A stretch of 64,000 nt of DNA from Phycisphaerae bacterium (lineage in GTDB: Bacteria > Planctomycetota > Phycisphaerae > JAJVII01), in the NCBI GenBank assembly GCA_022072085.1, contig JAJVII010000039.1, positions 27,387 to 91,386 of the forward strand. The letters run 5' to 3'. Of the stretch, positions 48,206 through 57,400 are shown in pieces (the stretch's first letter is position 1; every line of letters starts with the position of its first letter). The notes beneath the pieces were generated by a model. That model did no database searches. It saw only the letters and a program-made list of their open reading frames with translations, and was not told the origin of the DNA. Position numbers and translations under genes: made by a program.

Positions 48206-50197
48206 ATGTCCAGACGGGGATCCCGCAAGGCCGGTGTGCCCAAGCGTGCCCTGCCGCAACGCAAGGCGCCGGTGGCGGCGGTCCCGCCGCCGCAGGCCGC
48301 CCAGCCGCCTGTCATCCGGCAACGGTGGCGCTGGCCGCGGCCGTCGGAAGGATTCGCGGTCGTCCGGATCGTCCTTGGCTGCCTGCTGCTGGCGGCCGCG
48401 GGCCTGAAGGGCGTCCAGCTGTCGCGTCAGCCGGTGGTCGGCAGCGGGCTGATGGGCGTGCGCTGGGTTCACGTGCTGGAGGTGGAATACGAGATGGCCC
48501 TTGGAATGCTTCTGCTCAGCGGCCTGCTGCGGCGCATGGCCTGGTGGACGGCCCTGACCACCTTCGTCCTGTTCGGCGTCTGGATGCTCCGGCGGGCCCT
48601 GGCGGGCTACGCCTCCTGCGGCTGCTTCGGAACGCTGTCGCTCCATCCCTGGACGGCCCTGACACTGGACCTGCTGGCCGTGATGCTGCTGGCGAAGTTC
48701 CCGCCGCGGCCGAACCTGGCGCTGGACGCGGGGCGACGGAAGCGTCGACTGCTCAGCGGCCTGACCGCGGCCCTGATCATCGGGGTCGCGGGGGGCGCGG
48801 CCATGCTCAGCTATCATCCGGCGGTGCTGCTGGCCGACGGCTCGATCGCCGGGGCGGGGGAGTCGGTGGTCCTGGAACCGGAGACCTGGAAGGGCAAGCC
48901 GCTGCCGCTGGCCCAGTACGTCGACATCGGCAAGCAGCTGATGGTCGGCGAGTGGACGGTCCTGCTCTATCACCACGACTGCCCGCAGTGCCGCCAGCGG
49001 ATCGCCGCCCTGGCCGACGGGCTGGCCGAGATGGAGAAGGCGAAGAAGGTCACCGCCCGCGTGGCGATCATCGAGATCCCGCCTTTCGGCGGCGAGAAGG
49101 ACCCCCCGGTCACAGGGGCCGACCTGCTGGTACGGGGTCGGCTGGAGGCGAGCCACAAGTGGTTTGCCTCGACGCCGACCACCCTGACGCTCAAGGACGG
49201 GGTGGTCACCTCCGTGCAGACGCCCGACGCCCAGCAGAAGCGGGCCCCGCTGCCCGCCGACACGCTGCCGATCGCCAACTCGGTCTACAACTTCGGCTTC
49301 GTCAAGCCGGGCAGTCACCACCGGGTCGCCTTCCGGGTCGACAATGCCACCGGGTCGGACTGGACGGTCGGCAAGTGGCAGAGCGAGTGCCCCTGCCTGG
49401 GCGTCGTGCGGTGTCCGGCCCGGATCCCCGCCGGCGGCGCGGGGATCGTGGAACTCGCCTTCGACGCTCCGGGCGAGCCGGCGGAGGGGTATTCCAAGGC
49501 GGTGATGCTGCCGATCGCCGGCGGGCCGCAGCAGAGTGTTGCGCTGCGGATCATCGCCAACGTGGGCACGCCCCTGGCGGTCTCACCGGACCCGCTGGAG
49601 CTGGGAGCCCTGATCCTGGGCGAGCAGCGGCGGGGGGAACTGACCTTGTCCAATCACGGGGAGCAGGCCGTGCTGCCGATGTACAGTTCCCCCAGCGTGC
49701 CGGCCTGCACGGCGATGATCCGGCGGGAGCGGATCGCAGCGGGCGGACGGCTGATTGTGCCGGTTCGCCTGGAGACGGCCGGCAAGAAGCCCGGCGCCTA
49801 CAAGGCGACGCTGAGCATCCAGACCGACAACCCGGCCCAGCCGGTCGTGCGGGCGGGCGTGACCTTCAGCATCTCGGGCGACTATTGCCTCTCGGCCGGC
49901 GTGGTGGATCTGAAGGCCCTGATCCCGGGTCAGAAGACAGAGGCGACCCTCGATGTGACCACGACCCGCCAGGATGCCGGGCCCTTTGTTCAGTCGGCCG
50001 AGCTGGCCGGCCTGGATCATCTGGCCGGGCAGGTGACGGTGACCCCTGGCGAGAAGAAGGCAAGCCTGATGCTCGAGCTGACGGCGGCCGCTGAGCCCGG
50101 GTCCGTGGCCGGCATGCTCCGCCTGCACCTGGCGGACTGGCCGCGTGTCGTCGAGATCCCCCTCCAGGGCCAGATCGTGGACCTCAAGTCGCCGTGA
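48206..50197 (+). CDS. MauE/DoxX-like membrane, thioredoxin-like and DUF1573 fusion
   Basis: 663 residues from ATG 48206 (an in-frame ATG at 48167 is possible). Four membrane helices at ~50-165 include IVLGCLLLAAAGLKGVQLSR, YEMALGMLLLSGLLRRMAW and the G-Y-A-S-C-G-C-F-G motif typical of MauE-type proteins. Residues ~235-330 are thioredoxin-like, with C-P-Q-C at 259-262 in VLLYHHDCPQCRQRI. Residues ~357-655 carry DUF1573-type Ig domains (YNFGFVKPGSHHRVAFRVDN and repeats). MauE proteins help disulfide formation and maturation in the periplasm, so this may be an exported redox or disulfide protein with adhesive Ig domains. The fusion order is unusual. Confidence 0.8.
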   Translation: MSRRGSRKAGVPKRALPQRKAPVAAVPPPQAAQPPVIRQRWRWPRPSEGFAVVRIVLGCLLLAAAGLKGVQLSRQPVVGSGLMGVRWVHVLEVEYEMALGMLLLSGLLRRMAWWTALTTFVLFGVWMLRRALAGYASCGCFGTLSLHPWTALTLDLLAVMLLAKFPPRPNLALDAGRRKRRLLSGLTAALIIGVAGGAAMLSYHPAVLLADGSIAGAGESVVLEPETWKGKPLPLAQYVDIGKQLMVGEWTVLLYHHDCPQCRQRIAALADGLAEMEKAKKVTARVAIIEIPPFGGEKDPPVTGADLLVRGRLEASHKWFASTPTTLTLKDGVVTSVQTPDAQQKRAPLPADTLPIANSVYNFGFVKPGSHHRVAFRVDNATGSDWTVGKWQSECPCLGVVRCPARIPAGGAGIVELAFDAPGEPAEGYSKAVMLPIAGGPQQSVALRIIANVGTPLAVSPDPLELGALILGEQRRGELTLSNHGEQAVLPMYSSPSVPACTAMIRRERIAAGGRLIVPVRLETAGKKPGAYKATLSIQTDNPAQPVVRAGVTFSISGDYCLSAGVVDLKALIPGQKTEATLDVTTTRQDAGPFVQSAELAGLDHLAGQVTVTPGEKKASLMLELTAAAEPGSVAGMLRLHLADWPRVVEIPLQGQIVDLKSP

Positions 50198-50726
50198 GCC
50201 GCCGCGGCGTGTCGCTCCAAGCGGGCCGGAAAGAATTCTTTCACGATTTTTCCGGTCTGCGAGAAGAAGCCTTTCACTCATGCGTCCAATCAAACGTAGA
50301 GGCGCTCGCTTTCGTCGGCGAGCGCCTCGGGCGGCATCGTCGCTGGATTCTGACTTGACAGCCTGCCGGTTGTTGCCAAGATTGGAGCAGGGCCGGGCGA
50401 GGCTGCACCCCGAAGCAAGTCAGCAGCAACATCCACGGACTCGCCCGGATCAGGGGACCGCCCTTGGGGGCGCCCACGTTCGGAAATGACTGGCCCTGGC
50501 GCGGGGGCTTTATGGTAGCGCCGTCATTTGGATCCAGGCCACGGACCGGACGCAAGTCCACGTTCCATCGAGCGAAAACCTCCGCGCGGCTCGTTCAGGC
50601 CAAGGCCTGAAGGCGGCGTTAATGCTGCGCCGCCCGGATCATGGCGGCTGGGAGGGTAAGGAAATGTCGGGGACTGATCGGCGCGATCAGTATGGTATGT
50701 CGAACACAAGCAGAAAGGATGCGGTC
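50198..50726. other. Intergenic region with hairpin
   Basis: About 530 bp without a recognisable gene. It contains a perfect 11-bp hairpin (50299-50328) and a TTGACA at 50355 followed 17 nt later by AAGATT, a poor -10. The last part (50640-50726) leads into the ribosome binding site of the repeat-protein gene. Confidence 0.6.
50299..50328 (+). terminator. Perfect 11-bp hairpin, terminator-like
   Basis: GAGGCGCTCGC and GCGAGCGCCTC flank an 8-nt loop (TTTCGTCG). There is no U-tract after it, so it may be a terminator of the less usual type or a structured leader. It lies 101 bp after the MauE-DUF1573 gene. Confidence 0.45.
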
Positions 50727-52790
50727 ATGACCAAGCGGGCGAGCGTTCTGGCGGCGGCGGTCCTCTGGGCGGGGCTGTATGGCGGAGCGGCCTTCGGCCA
50801 GCCGGCCCCGACCCCCAAGCCCACCAACTGGCAGCAGCTCAGCGATGCGGACTTCGTCACCTGGGTGAACGACAAGACCGAGTGGCAGGGGCGGACGCCC
50901 TATGACCAGGTAGCGATGGTCGCCCGCCTGAACCGGCTGGGGCAGGCGGGCCAGGGGGCCCGCGACAAGATGAAATCCTACGTCGCGACGAATGATTTCG
51001 CCGACGCGGCCAAGGTGGGCAAGGTGGGGGTGGAGGGGGCGGGGCTGCTGGCCCGGGCCTTCTCCGGCGTCCTGACCGCCCAGGAGAAGACAGCCTGGGC
51101 CGGCAGCGTGCGGCAGGCCTTTGTCGCCGATGCCGCGGCCCTGGGCAAGCTGACTTTCAATCAGGTCGGCCATGTGGCGGCGACCCTGGATGAGCTGGGG
51201 GATGCCAATGCGGGAGACGTCTGGAGCCAGAAAGTTCAGCAGGCCGGCGGCTGGCAGGGGCTCTCCTCGGTCGAACTGCAGGTGGTAGCCGGGCGGCTCA
51301 AGGCGCTGGGGGCCTCGGGCAAGGCCGCGCGGGGCAAGCTGATCCAGCAATTGAACGACCATGAGCTGGCCGACGACGCGACCGCCAAGAAGATGGGCCT
51401 GCAGACCTGGCAGGCCGTAATCCAGCCGATCGACGCGGACGTCCCGGGCAAGATGCGGGTGGCATGGATCCTGCGCCTCAAGAATGCTCTCGCGCCCGGC
51501 GAGAGGGTATCGACGGGATACATGCACAGCCTGGAGGCGAGCCTGACCTCGATGAAGGATGTGGACGCCGCCGGTCGGGCGGAAGCCGCCCAGGCGGCCG
51601 GACAGCAGCTGGCCGACAAGGCGGTGGCACAGTCGGCCGGGCCGGAGCTGTGCCGCATGCTGGCCAGGTCGCTGGCCCCCGACCTGTCGGCCCAGGCCAA
51701 GGGGCAGTGGGCCGCGAGCCTGAAGGCCGCCTTTGTGACTGACGAGCAGGCCGTGGCGGATCTGGATCGGCTGGACGTGGCCAATCTGGTCGACGCCCTG
51801 CAGGTCTTGGACGACGCCGGCGCGCCGGCCGTCTGGTCGGCCTGGGTCGGCAAGTCGGCCAAGTGGCGGTCGCTGTCGACCGATCAGCTGACCGCACTGA
51901 TAGGACAGATCAAAGGGGCGCAGGCCGCCTCCGCATGCCAGACGGTGGTGGCTTACCTGGACAGCGATCTGATCAAGGACGAGGCCAGCGCTGTCAAGCT
52001 GTCGGCTTCGCAGTTGTCGAATCTGATCACGCCGCTGGCGGCCGATGTCCCGGCGGCCAAGCGGGTGGCCTGGGCCCTGCGGCTGAAGAAGGCCTTCGGT
52101 CAGGGCGCCCCGCGCGTGCCCTCGGGCCTGTGGGCGGTGGAGTGCAAGCTGGCCCTGATGGAGGGGGCGGATGCGGCGGGCAAGCAACAGGCCGCGGGGG
52201 CCGTCGGCGGGTTGCTGGGCGACAAGGCCGTGGCCCAGGCCGCCGGGCCGGAACTCTGCCTGTTGCTGGTCAAGGGGCTGGCTGCGGACCTGACCGACGC
52301 GGTCAAGGCCCAATGGGCCGCCGGATTGAAGGCGGCGTTCGTGACCGACAAGGAGGCCGTGGCGGGGATGGAGTTTGCGGACGTCCAGAATGTCGGTTCG
52401 GCTCTGGGACTGCTGAATGACCAGGCCGCCACGGTCTGGCCGGCCTGGGTCGAGAACTCGGACAACTGGCAGTCATTGGCTGTGGCGCAATTGACCAGCC
52501 TGGCCGGGACCCTTCGGGCGCAGGGGGCGGCCGGCGCCGCGGCCCGCCAGAAGCTGATCGCTTATCTGACGGCGGCCCGGATGGCGGACAAGGCGAAGGT
52601 CCAGGCCGTGGGAATGTCTTCGTGGGAGGTGTTCGTGACCCACCTGGTGCAGGACATGAACGCGGGGACCAAGATGGTCTGGGCGACCCGGCTGGAGGAG
52701 GCGTTCAAGGATGCCCAGGGGCCCACCGCCGGCGCCGCCAAGGCCAAGCTGCTCAACGTGCTCAAGATCCTGCGGGCGCCCGCCAAGTGA
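50727..52790 (+). CDS. Exported protein with repeated ~200-residue unit, unknown function
   Basis: 687 residues from ATG 50727 (AAAGGA upstream) with a signal peptide (ASVLAAAVLWAGLYGGAAFG). The rest is made of three related helical units. Each has an anchor of the type Q-W-A-A-S-L-K-A-A-F-V-T-D (WAGSVRQAFVADAAAL; WAASLKAAFVTDEQAV; WAAGLKAAFVTDKEAV), a middle segment V-x-x-L-x-D-A-L-x-x-L-x-D and a W-x-x-L-S-x-x-Q-L segment. I do not recognise the family. The next gene, 81 bp downstream, encodes a related protein. It may be periplasmic or surface-located. Confidence 0.78.
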   Translation: MTKRASVLAAAVLWAGLYGGAAFGQPAPTPKPTNWQQLSDADFVTWVNDKTEWQGRTPYDQVAMVARLNRLGQAGQGARDKMKSYVATNDFADAAKVGKVGVEGAGLLARAFSGVLTAQEKTAWAGSVRQAFVADAAALGKLTFNQVGHVAATLDELGDANAGDVWSQKVQQAGGWQGLSSVELQVVAGRLKALGASGKAARGKLIQQLNDHELADDATAKKMGLQTWQAVIQPIDADVPGKMRVAWILRLKNALAPGERVSTGYMHSLEASLTSMKDVDAAGRAEAAQAAGQQLADKAVAQSAGPELCRMLARSLAPDLSAQAKGQWAASLKAAFVTDEQAVADLDRLDVANLVDALQVLDDAGAPAVWSAWVGKSAKWRSLSTDQLTALIGQIKGAQAASACQTVVAYLDSDLIKDEASAVKLSASQLSNLITPLAADVPAAKRVAWALRLKKAFGQGAPRVPSGLWAVECKLALMEGADAAGKQQAAGAVGGLLGDKAVAQAAGPELCLLLVKGLAADLTDAVKAQWAAGLKAAFVTDKEAVAGMEFADVQNVGSALGLLNDQAATVWPAWVENSDNWQSLAVAQLTSLAGTLRAQGAAGAAARQKLIAYLTAARMADKAKVQAVGMSSWEVFVTHLVQDMNAGTKMVWATRLEEAFKDAQGPTAGAAKAKLLNVLKILRAPAK

Positions 52791-52871
52791 TAAGTGGAGA
52801 GAACTTGGCCGTGGTGGCGGACAATGGTGGATTCCAAGTCGATATCGGCTCTGTCGGGAGACAGGAGGCGA

Positions 52872-54413
52872 ATGAACATGATCCGATCCGCAACTGGATG
52901 GTTGACCGTGCCGGCAATGTGCCTCTGGGCAGCCGCGGCGTGGGCTCAGGCGCCGACGGACCCCGGTGTCGCCGCGGCGCCGGATGTGGGGGTGCTCAAG
53001 GGGCTGGCTCGGGAGGCGGCCGATCAGGGCCCGATAGGGCAGAGCCGCCGCAAGCAGGTCGCCGCCCAGGTCCAGGAAGGCTACCTTAAGGACGCAGCCG
53101 CGGCACGCACGATCCCGTTGAGCGACTGGCACCTGTTCGCCCGGTGCGTGGGGCGGGACCTGAGCGCCGCGGACCAGACGGTGTGGCGACAGCGGCTGGA
53201 GTCGGCATTTGCGGCCGACGTCCTGGCCGTCCGCTCCCTCGATGCGGTCGCAGTATCTGATCTCATCGATTCGCTGCAGGTCTTGGGCGAGTCGCGAAAG
53301 GTGACGGCCGGGCTGGCCTGGCCATGGTTGAGCGACTATCCCACGCGCCGCAAGGCGTCGGTTGCCGGACAGGTGCAGGTGGCCCTGCGGACGCTGGGCG
53401 GAGAGATTCCCAGGGATCAGCAGAAACAGTTGGCAGACGATCTGGACAAGGAGTGGACGGCCGCACAGCAGAAGGCTCCGCTGTCGGTCCAGACCGGCGC
53501 CACGGTTGCCCGGTTCTGGACGCTCAGCGGCGACCGCAGCCGGCGGAAGGCGTGGGTGGATCGGACCTACCAGGCGGCCCTGGGCACAGCTGCGGCGCAA
53601 GCGGGAGCGGATATTGCGACGCTCTCCCAGGTCAGTGACATGCTGATGCAATACGGGCAGACCGGCGAGGGCCACGGCTACCCCGAGTTCGCCCAGGTCG
53701 AGGCCCGGCTGGCTCGCGAGGGCAAGCTGGACGGCCAGGTGGGATTCGTGCAGTACCTCTCCGTTCCCCTGGCGACACCCGCGACCCGGCAGGCGGTGCG
53801 GGCCGAACTGGCCGACGCTGCAGGCAACCCGCGCCTGGGCGTGGCCCAGATCCTGACCCAAGCCTACAAGGGTGCCGGCAAGGTGGAATTCAAGTCCTGG
53901 CTTGACCACTTGGACGGCCGGGTGGCCCAGTCGCCTCAGCCGGACCAGAAGGCGATGTGGCTGCTGGCGCGGGCCTACGTGGAAACGTTCAAGCCGACGA
54001 TAGGCGGCCGGCGGGTGATCCTGGGCAAGACCTACCTGGACCGGGCGCTGGCCACCGCGCAGTCGGAGGCGATGCGGCTGAAGGTCGTCGGCAAACTGGT
54101 GGAATACTACCAGGAGATGGACCATCCCGAGGTCGGGGTCGAGGTGCTGGAGAGCATGAAGGGCCAGTTCACCGGGGAGCAGGGCGTGGCCCTGCTGACG
54201 ATGCAGCAGGAATTGCGTGGCGAAGTGGCGGCCGTCCAGGCCCGGGAGACCCAGCGTCACGCGGCTTCCGAGCAGGTCCGCAGGCAGTCGCGGCTGGATT
54301 ACTATCGAGACCGGCTCAAACGGGCCGAGTCGGGTGGGGATTCGACGACTGCGCAGAGGCTGCGGGGGCTGATCAAGGCCTTGGAACAGGAAGGGGTCGA
54401 GACAGGCGGCTGA
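52872..54413 (+). CDS. Exported relative of the upstream repeat protein, unknown function
   Basis: 513 residues from ATG 52872 (AGGAGGCGA upstream). A signal peptide ends at A-A-A-A-W-A-Q. Residues ~75-150 (HLFARCVGRDLSAADQTVW; RLESAFAADVLAVRSLDAVA; LIDSLQVLGESRK) match the repeat unit of the preceding 687-residue protein. The rest is helical and ends in a coiled-coil-like stretch (REVQAR-type ETQRHAASEQVRRQSRLDYY). Function unknown. It ends 63 bp before the RHS gene on the same strand, so it may share its transcript. Confidence 0.75.
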   Translation: MNMIRSATGWLTVPAMCLWAAAAWAQAPTDPGVAAAPDVGVLKGLAREAADQGPIGQSRRKQVAAQVQEGYLKDAAAARTIPLSDWHLFARCVGRDLSAADQTVWRQRLESAFAADVLAVRSLDAVAVSDLIDSLQVLGESRKVTAGLAWPWLSDYPTRRKASVAGQVQVALRTLGGEIPRDQQKQLADDLDKEWTAAQQKAPLSVQTGATVARFWTLSGDRSRRKAWVDRTYQAALGTAAAQAGADIATLSQVSDMLMQYGQTGEGHGYPEFAQVEARLAREGKLDGQVGFVQYLSVPLATPATRQAVRAELADAAGNPRLGVAQILTQAYKGAGKVEFKSWLDHLDGRVAQSPQPDQKAMWLLARAYVETFKPTIGGRRVILGKTYLDRALATAQSEAMRLKVVGKLVEYYQEMDHPEVGVEVLESMKGQFTGEQGVALLTMQQELRGEVAAVQARETQRHAASEQVRRQSRLDYYRDRLKRAESGGDSTTAQRLRGLIKALEQEGVETGG

Positions 54414-54476
54414 GCAGGAAGGCGGCGCCAGCGGCTGGGTTGGCGGGAATGCGGTAGCTTGCGAAAGGATTCATGC

Positions 54477-57400
54477 ATGCGCGGCCAAGTGCGTTCTGTC
54501 GTCCCCGTGGCGATGCTGGTCGGGATCACCGTGCTATTGATACCGAGTGTAGTGTTATGGGGTTGGTGCGACTGTCAGAACCAGTGCGTGCCATGTTCGC
54601 TGGAGTCGTTGTTGAGCAGTCGCAAGAACGTGGAGGCGGCGTTGAGGAGCCGTCCGCCGCGTCCTGCGGAGGGCAAGCTGCCGATCCGCTGCGAGGGTCC
54701 GCAGCCGCTGGAGTATGTGGACGGGGGTCCGACGTATTCGGTGATCAAGCTGACGATCGGGACCGACTACATCCAGCGGTGCTTCGACCGGGATGACGGG
54801 GGGGCGGGGACGAGCGGTGAGTATAAGAGCACGTGCCTTCTGACGGCCGGGCCGGTGAACTACCTTATCGGTGGGGGGGACTCGACGTATGTGTGGGAGG
54901 CGGCCACGGGTTACACGGTGCACTTCAACAGTTCGGGCGACCTGACGGACATCAAGGGCCCGAGCGGTGAGAGCATGTGGAAGGACGTGACCTGGACGCT
55001 GGGGGACCTGATCTCGCTGATCCAGAACGGGGTGCTGGTGCAGCAGGAGTATGGGTCGGGGATCCTGGTGCAGACGATGACGCGGGACGGGGTGACGGTG
55101 CAGGAGAGCTACTGGCACTACACCTACAGCGGGGCGACGCTGGTGCGGCAACGGACGACGGTCGTGACGTACAACAGCGACGGATCCAAGCGGTTGGAGA
55201 CGACGATCTGGGGGTTCTGGGGCGAGGGGGAGGGGGACAAGAGCGGGCTGCTGCGGTATGTGGTCAACGGGGATGGGGTGGTGAGGTATCTGTCGGCCAA
55301 CCCGGGCAAGACGGGGATCGATCCGACGGACCCGGGTGCGGCGTGCGACCTGGACGACACGGGGGCGGTGACCGACGCGGCGCTGGAGGCGTATGCGTCG
55401 GCCAAGTATCTGAACTACGACGCCGAGGGGCGGATCCTGCAGGAGACCAACAGCTGCGCCAGCTGCGGGGGCGGGGGGTTCGGGACGACGACGTATGTAT
55501 ACAGCGACCCGGACGCCAACCCGGCCTACCCGGCCACCCCGACGGCGGAGCAGCTGTACAACGTCTGGAAGACGTGGATCCGCCAGACCGACCCGTCGGG
55601 GCGGCGGCAGGTGCAGTTCCTGAACGCCTATGGGCAGGTGCTCACGACGGTGGCCCAGGAGATGAGCGGGACGACGATCACCAACCGGTGGATCAGCGAC
55701 CAGATCCTGGACACCGAGGGGCACGTGACCGAGGACCGCAGCCCGGCGGCCTGCACGGTGTATGCGCCGACGACGGGAGCCGGGGCGGACGCGGGATGGA
55801 CGACCGACCCGGGGCGGACCAGCACCGGGACGGTGGGGCTGGTGACGCTGAGCGGGTATGACGACAACGACAACCTGCTGTGGACGAAGGTGCGGCAGGG
55901 GGTGACCGACAACGACGCGATCGAGTATTACCAGCAGAAGCTGACCTACACGAGCGTCACCTACGACGAGGCGACGGTCTGGCGGGTCGAGACGTCGACG
56001 CGGTACCCCAGCCAGACGACCGACGCGGATGCGTCGGACCGGGAGGTGACGACCTTCAACTACACCTACTTCCAGGACGGGGAGGGGGCGGACACCACGG
56101 CGGTGGAGTATGCCGAGACGGTCTATCCGGTGGTGACGACCGACCGCAACGGGTCGGGTGTGGCCAGCCGGATGACGGCGCACTTCTACCAGGACGAGGA
56201 TCTGCAGCTCTACTACAACGACTGGACGCGGCACGAGGACGGGACGCTGTCGTATGCCCAGCAGAACGACTTCAGCCAGACGGTCAAGACGATCACGGAT
56301 GTGGACACGACCCAGACGGGCGAGTTCACGGGGCTGCCGGCCGGCTGGAGCCACGCGGGCGGGCTGAACCTGATCTCCACCATGGCCTATGACATCTACG
56401 GCCGGACGGCGACCAGCACGGATCCGGGGGGCCGGACGACGGGCTATGCCTACACCTGCCAGCGGTTGGTGGACAGCCCGACGGACGAGACGACGACGTC
56501 GCTGGTGACGCTGGTGACGCCGGAGGTGGATGAGAACGGCAACTTCGGCTACGCCCCGGCGTCGATCTCGATCAGCGACATGGCCGGGCACGGGATCCAG
56601 TCGGCCACGGGGATGCCGACGACCAGGACGGGCAACCTGTATGCGGCCTGGGACATGGACCAGACGTCGATCCAGTCGGCGTTCGCCGGGACGCTGTACA
56701 CCTGGTCGGTGAGCACCTACAACGACAACCAGCAGTTGACCAGCAGCGACGCCTACTTCCTGATCCCGGCCAGCGGGTCCGGGGCCGAGGGGACCAACTA
56801 CTACCGGACGAGCTACGCCTACAACGCGACGACCGGCTGGATGCAGAGCACGACGGGGCCGACCGGGTCGATCGGCTGGACGCAGTTCGACCAGCTCGGC
56901 CGCGCCTACGCCTCCTGGATCGGGACCGACGCGACGGGCGCGACCAACGACGACCCGTCCAACGGGGGCGCCGGCGGCAACAACATGAAGCGGGTGAGCC
57001 AGAGCTTCTTCGACGAGGCGACGCCGGGGTCGGGGACCAGCGGGGTGGGCGACGGGTACGTGACCAGCACGCGGGCCTACTACGACGCGACCGACGCGGG
57101 CCAGTACGTGCTGACGATCTACCGGATCGACTACCGGGGCCGCACGCGGGGGATCGAGCCGGAGACGGCGCCCTACAGCGTCAGCGACGTGGACAACATG
57201 GGCCGCACGGTGGCCGCCGCCCTGTACCAGGCCAACGTGACCTGGGCGACGGTGCTGACGGATGAGGACTACGCCGCGACGGTGGCCGGCGACGCGACGA
57301 CGGGGGCCAAGCGAGGCAGCCTGTCCATGTCGTTGTACGACCAGATGGGCCGCAGCTACCGTAGCGAGACCTACGCGGTGGACCCGACCACCGGCGCCGC

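Noticed and set aside
50355..50383. TTGACA with AAGATT 17 nt downstream as a promoter for the repeat-protein gene
   Set aside because: The -10 matches only 3 of 6 and the leader would be about 340 nt.
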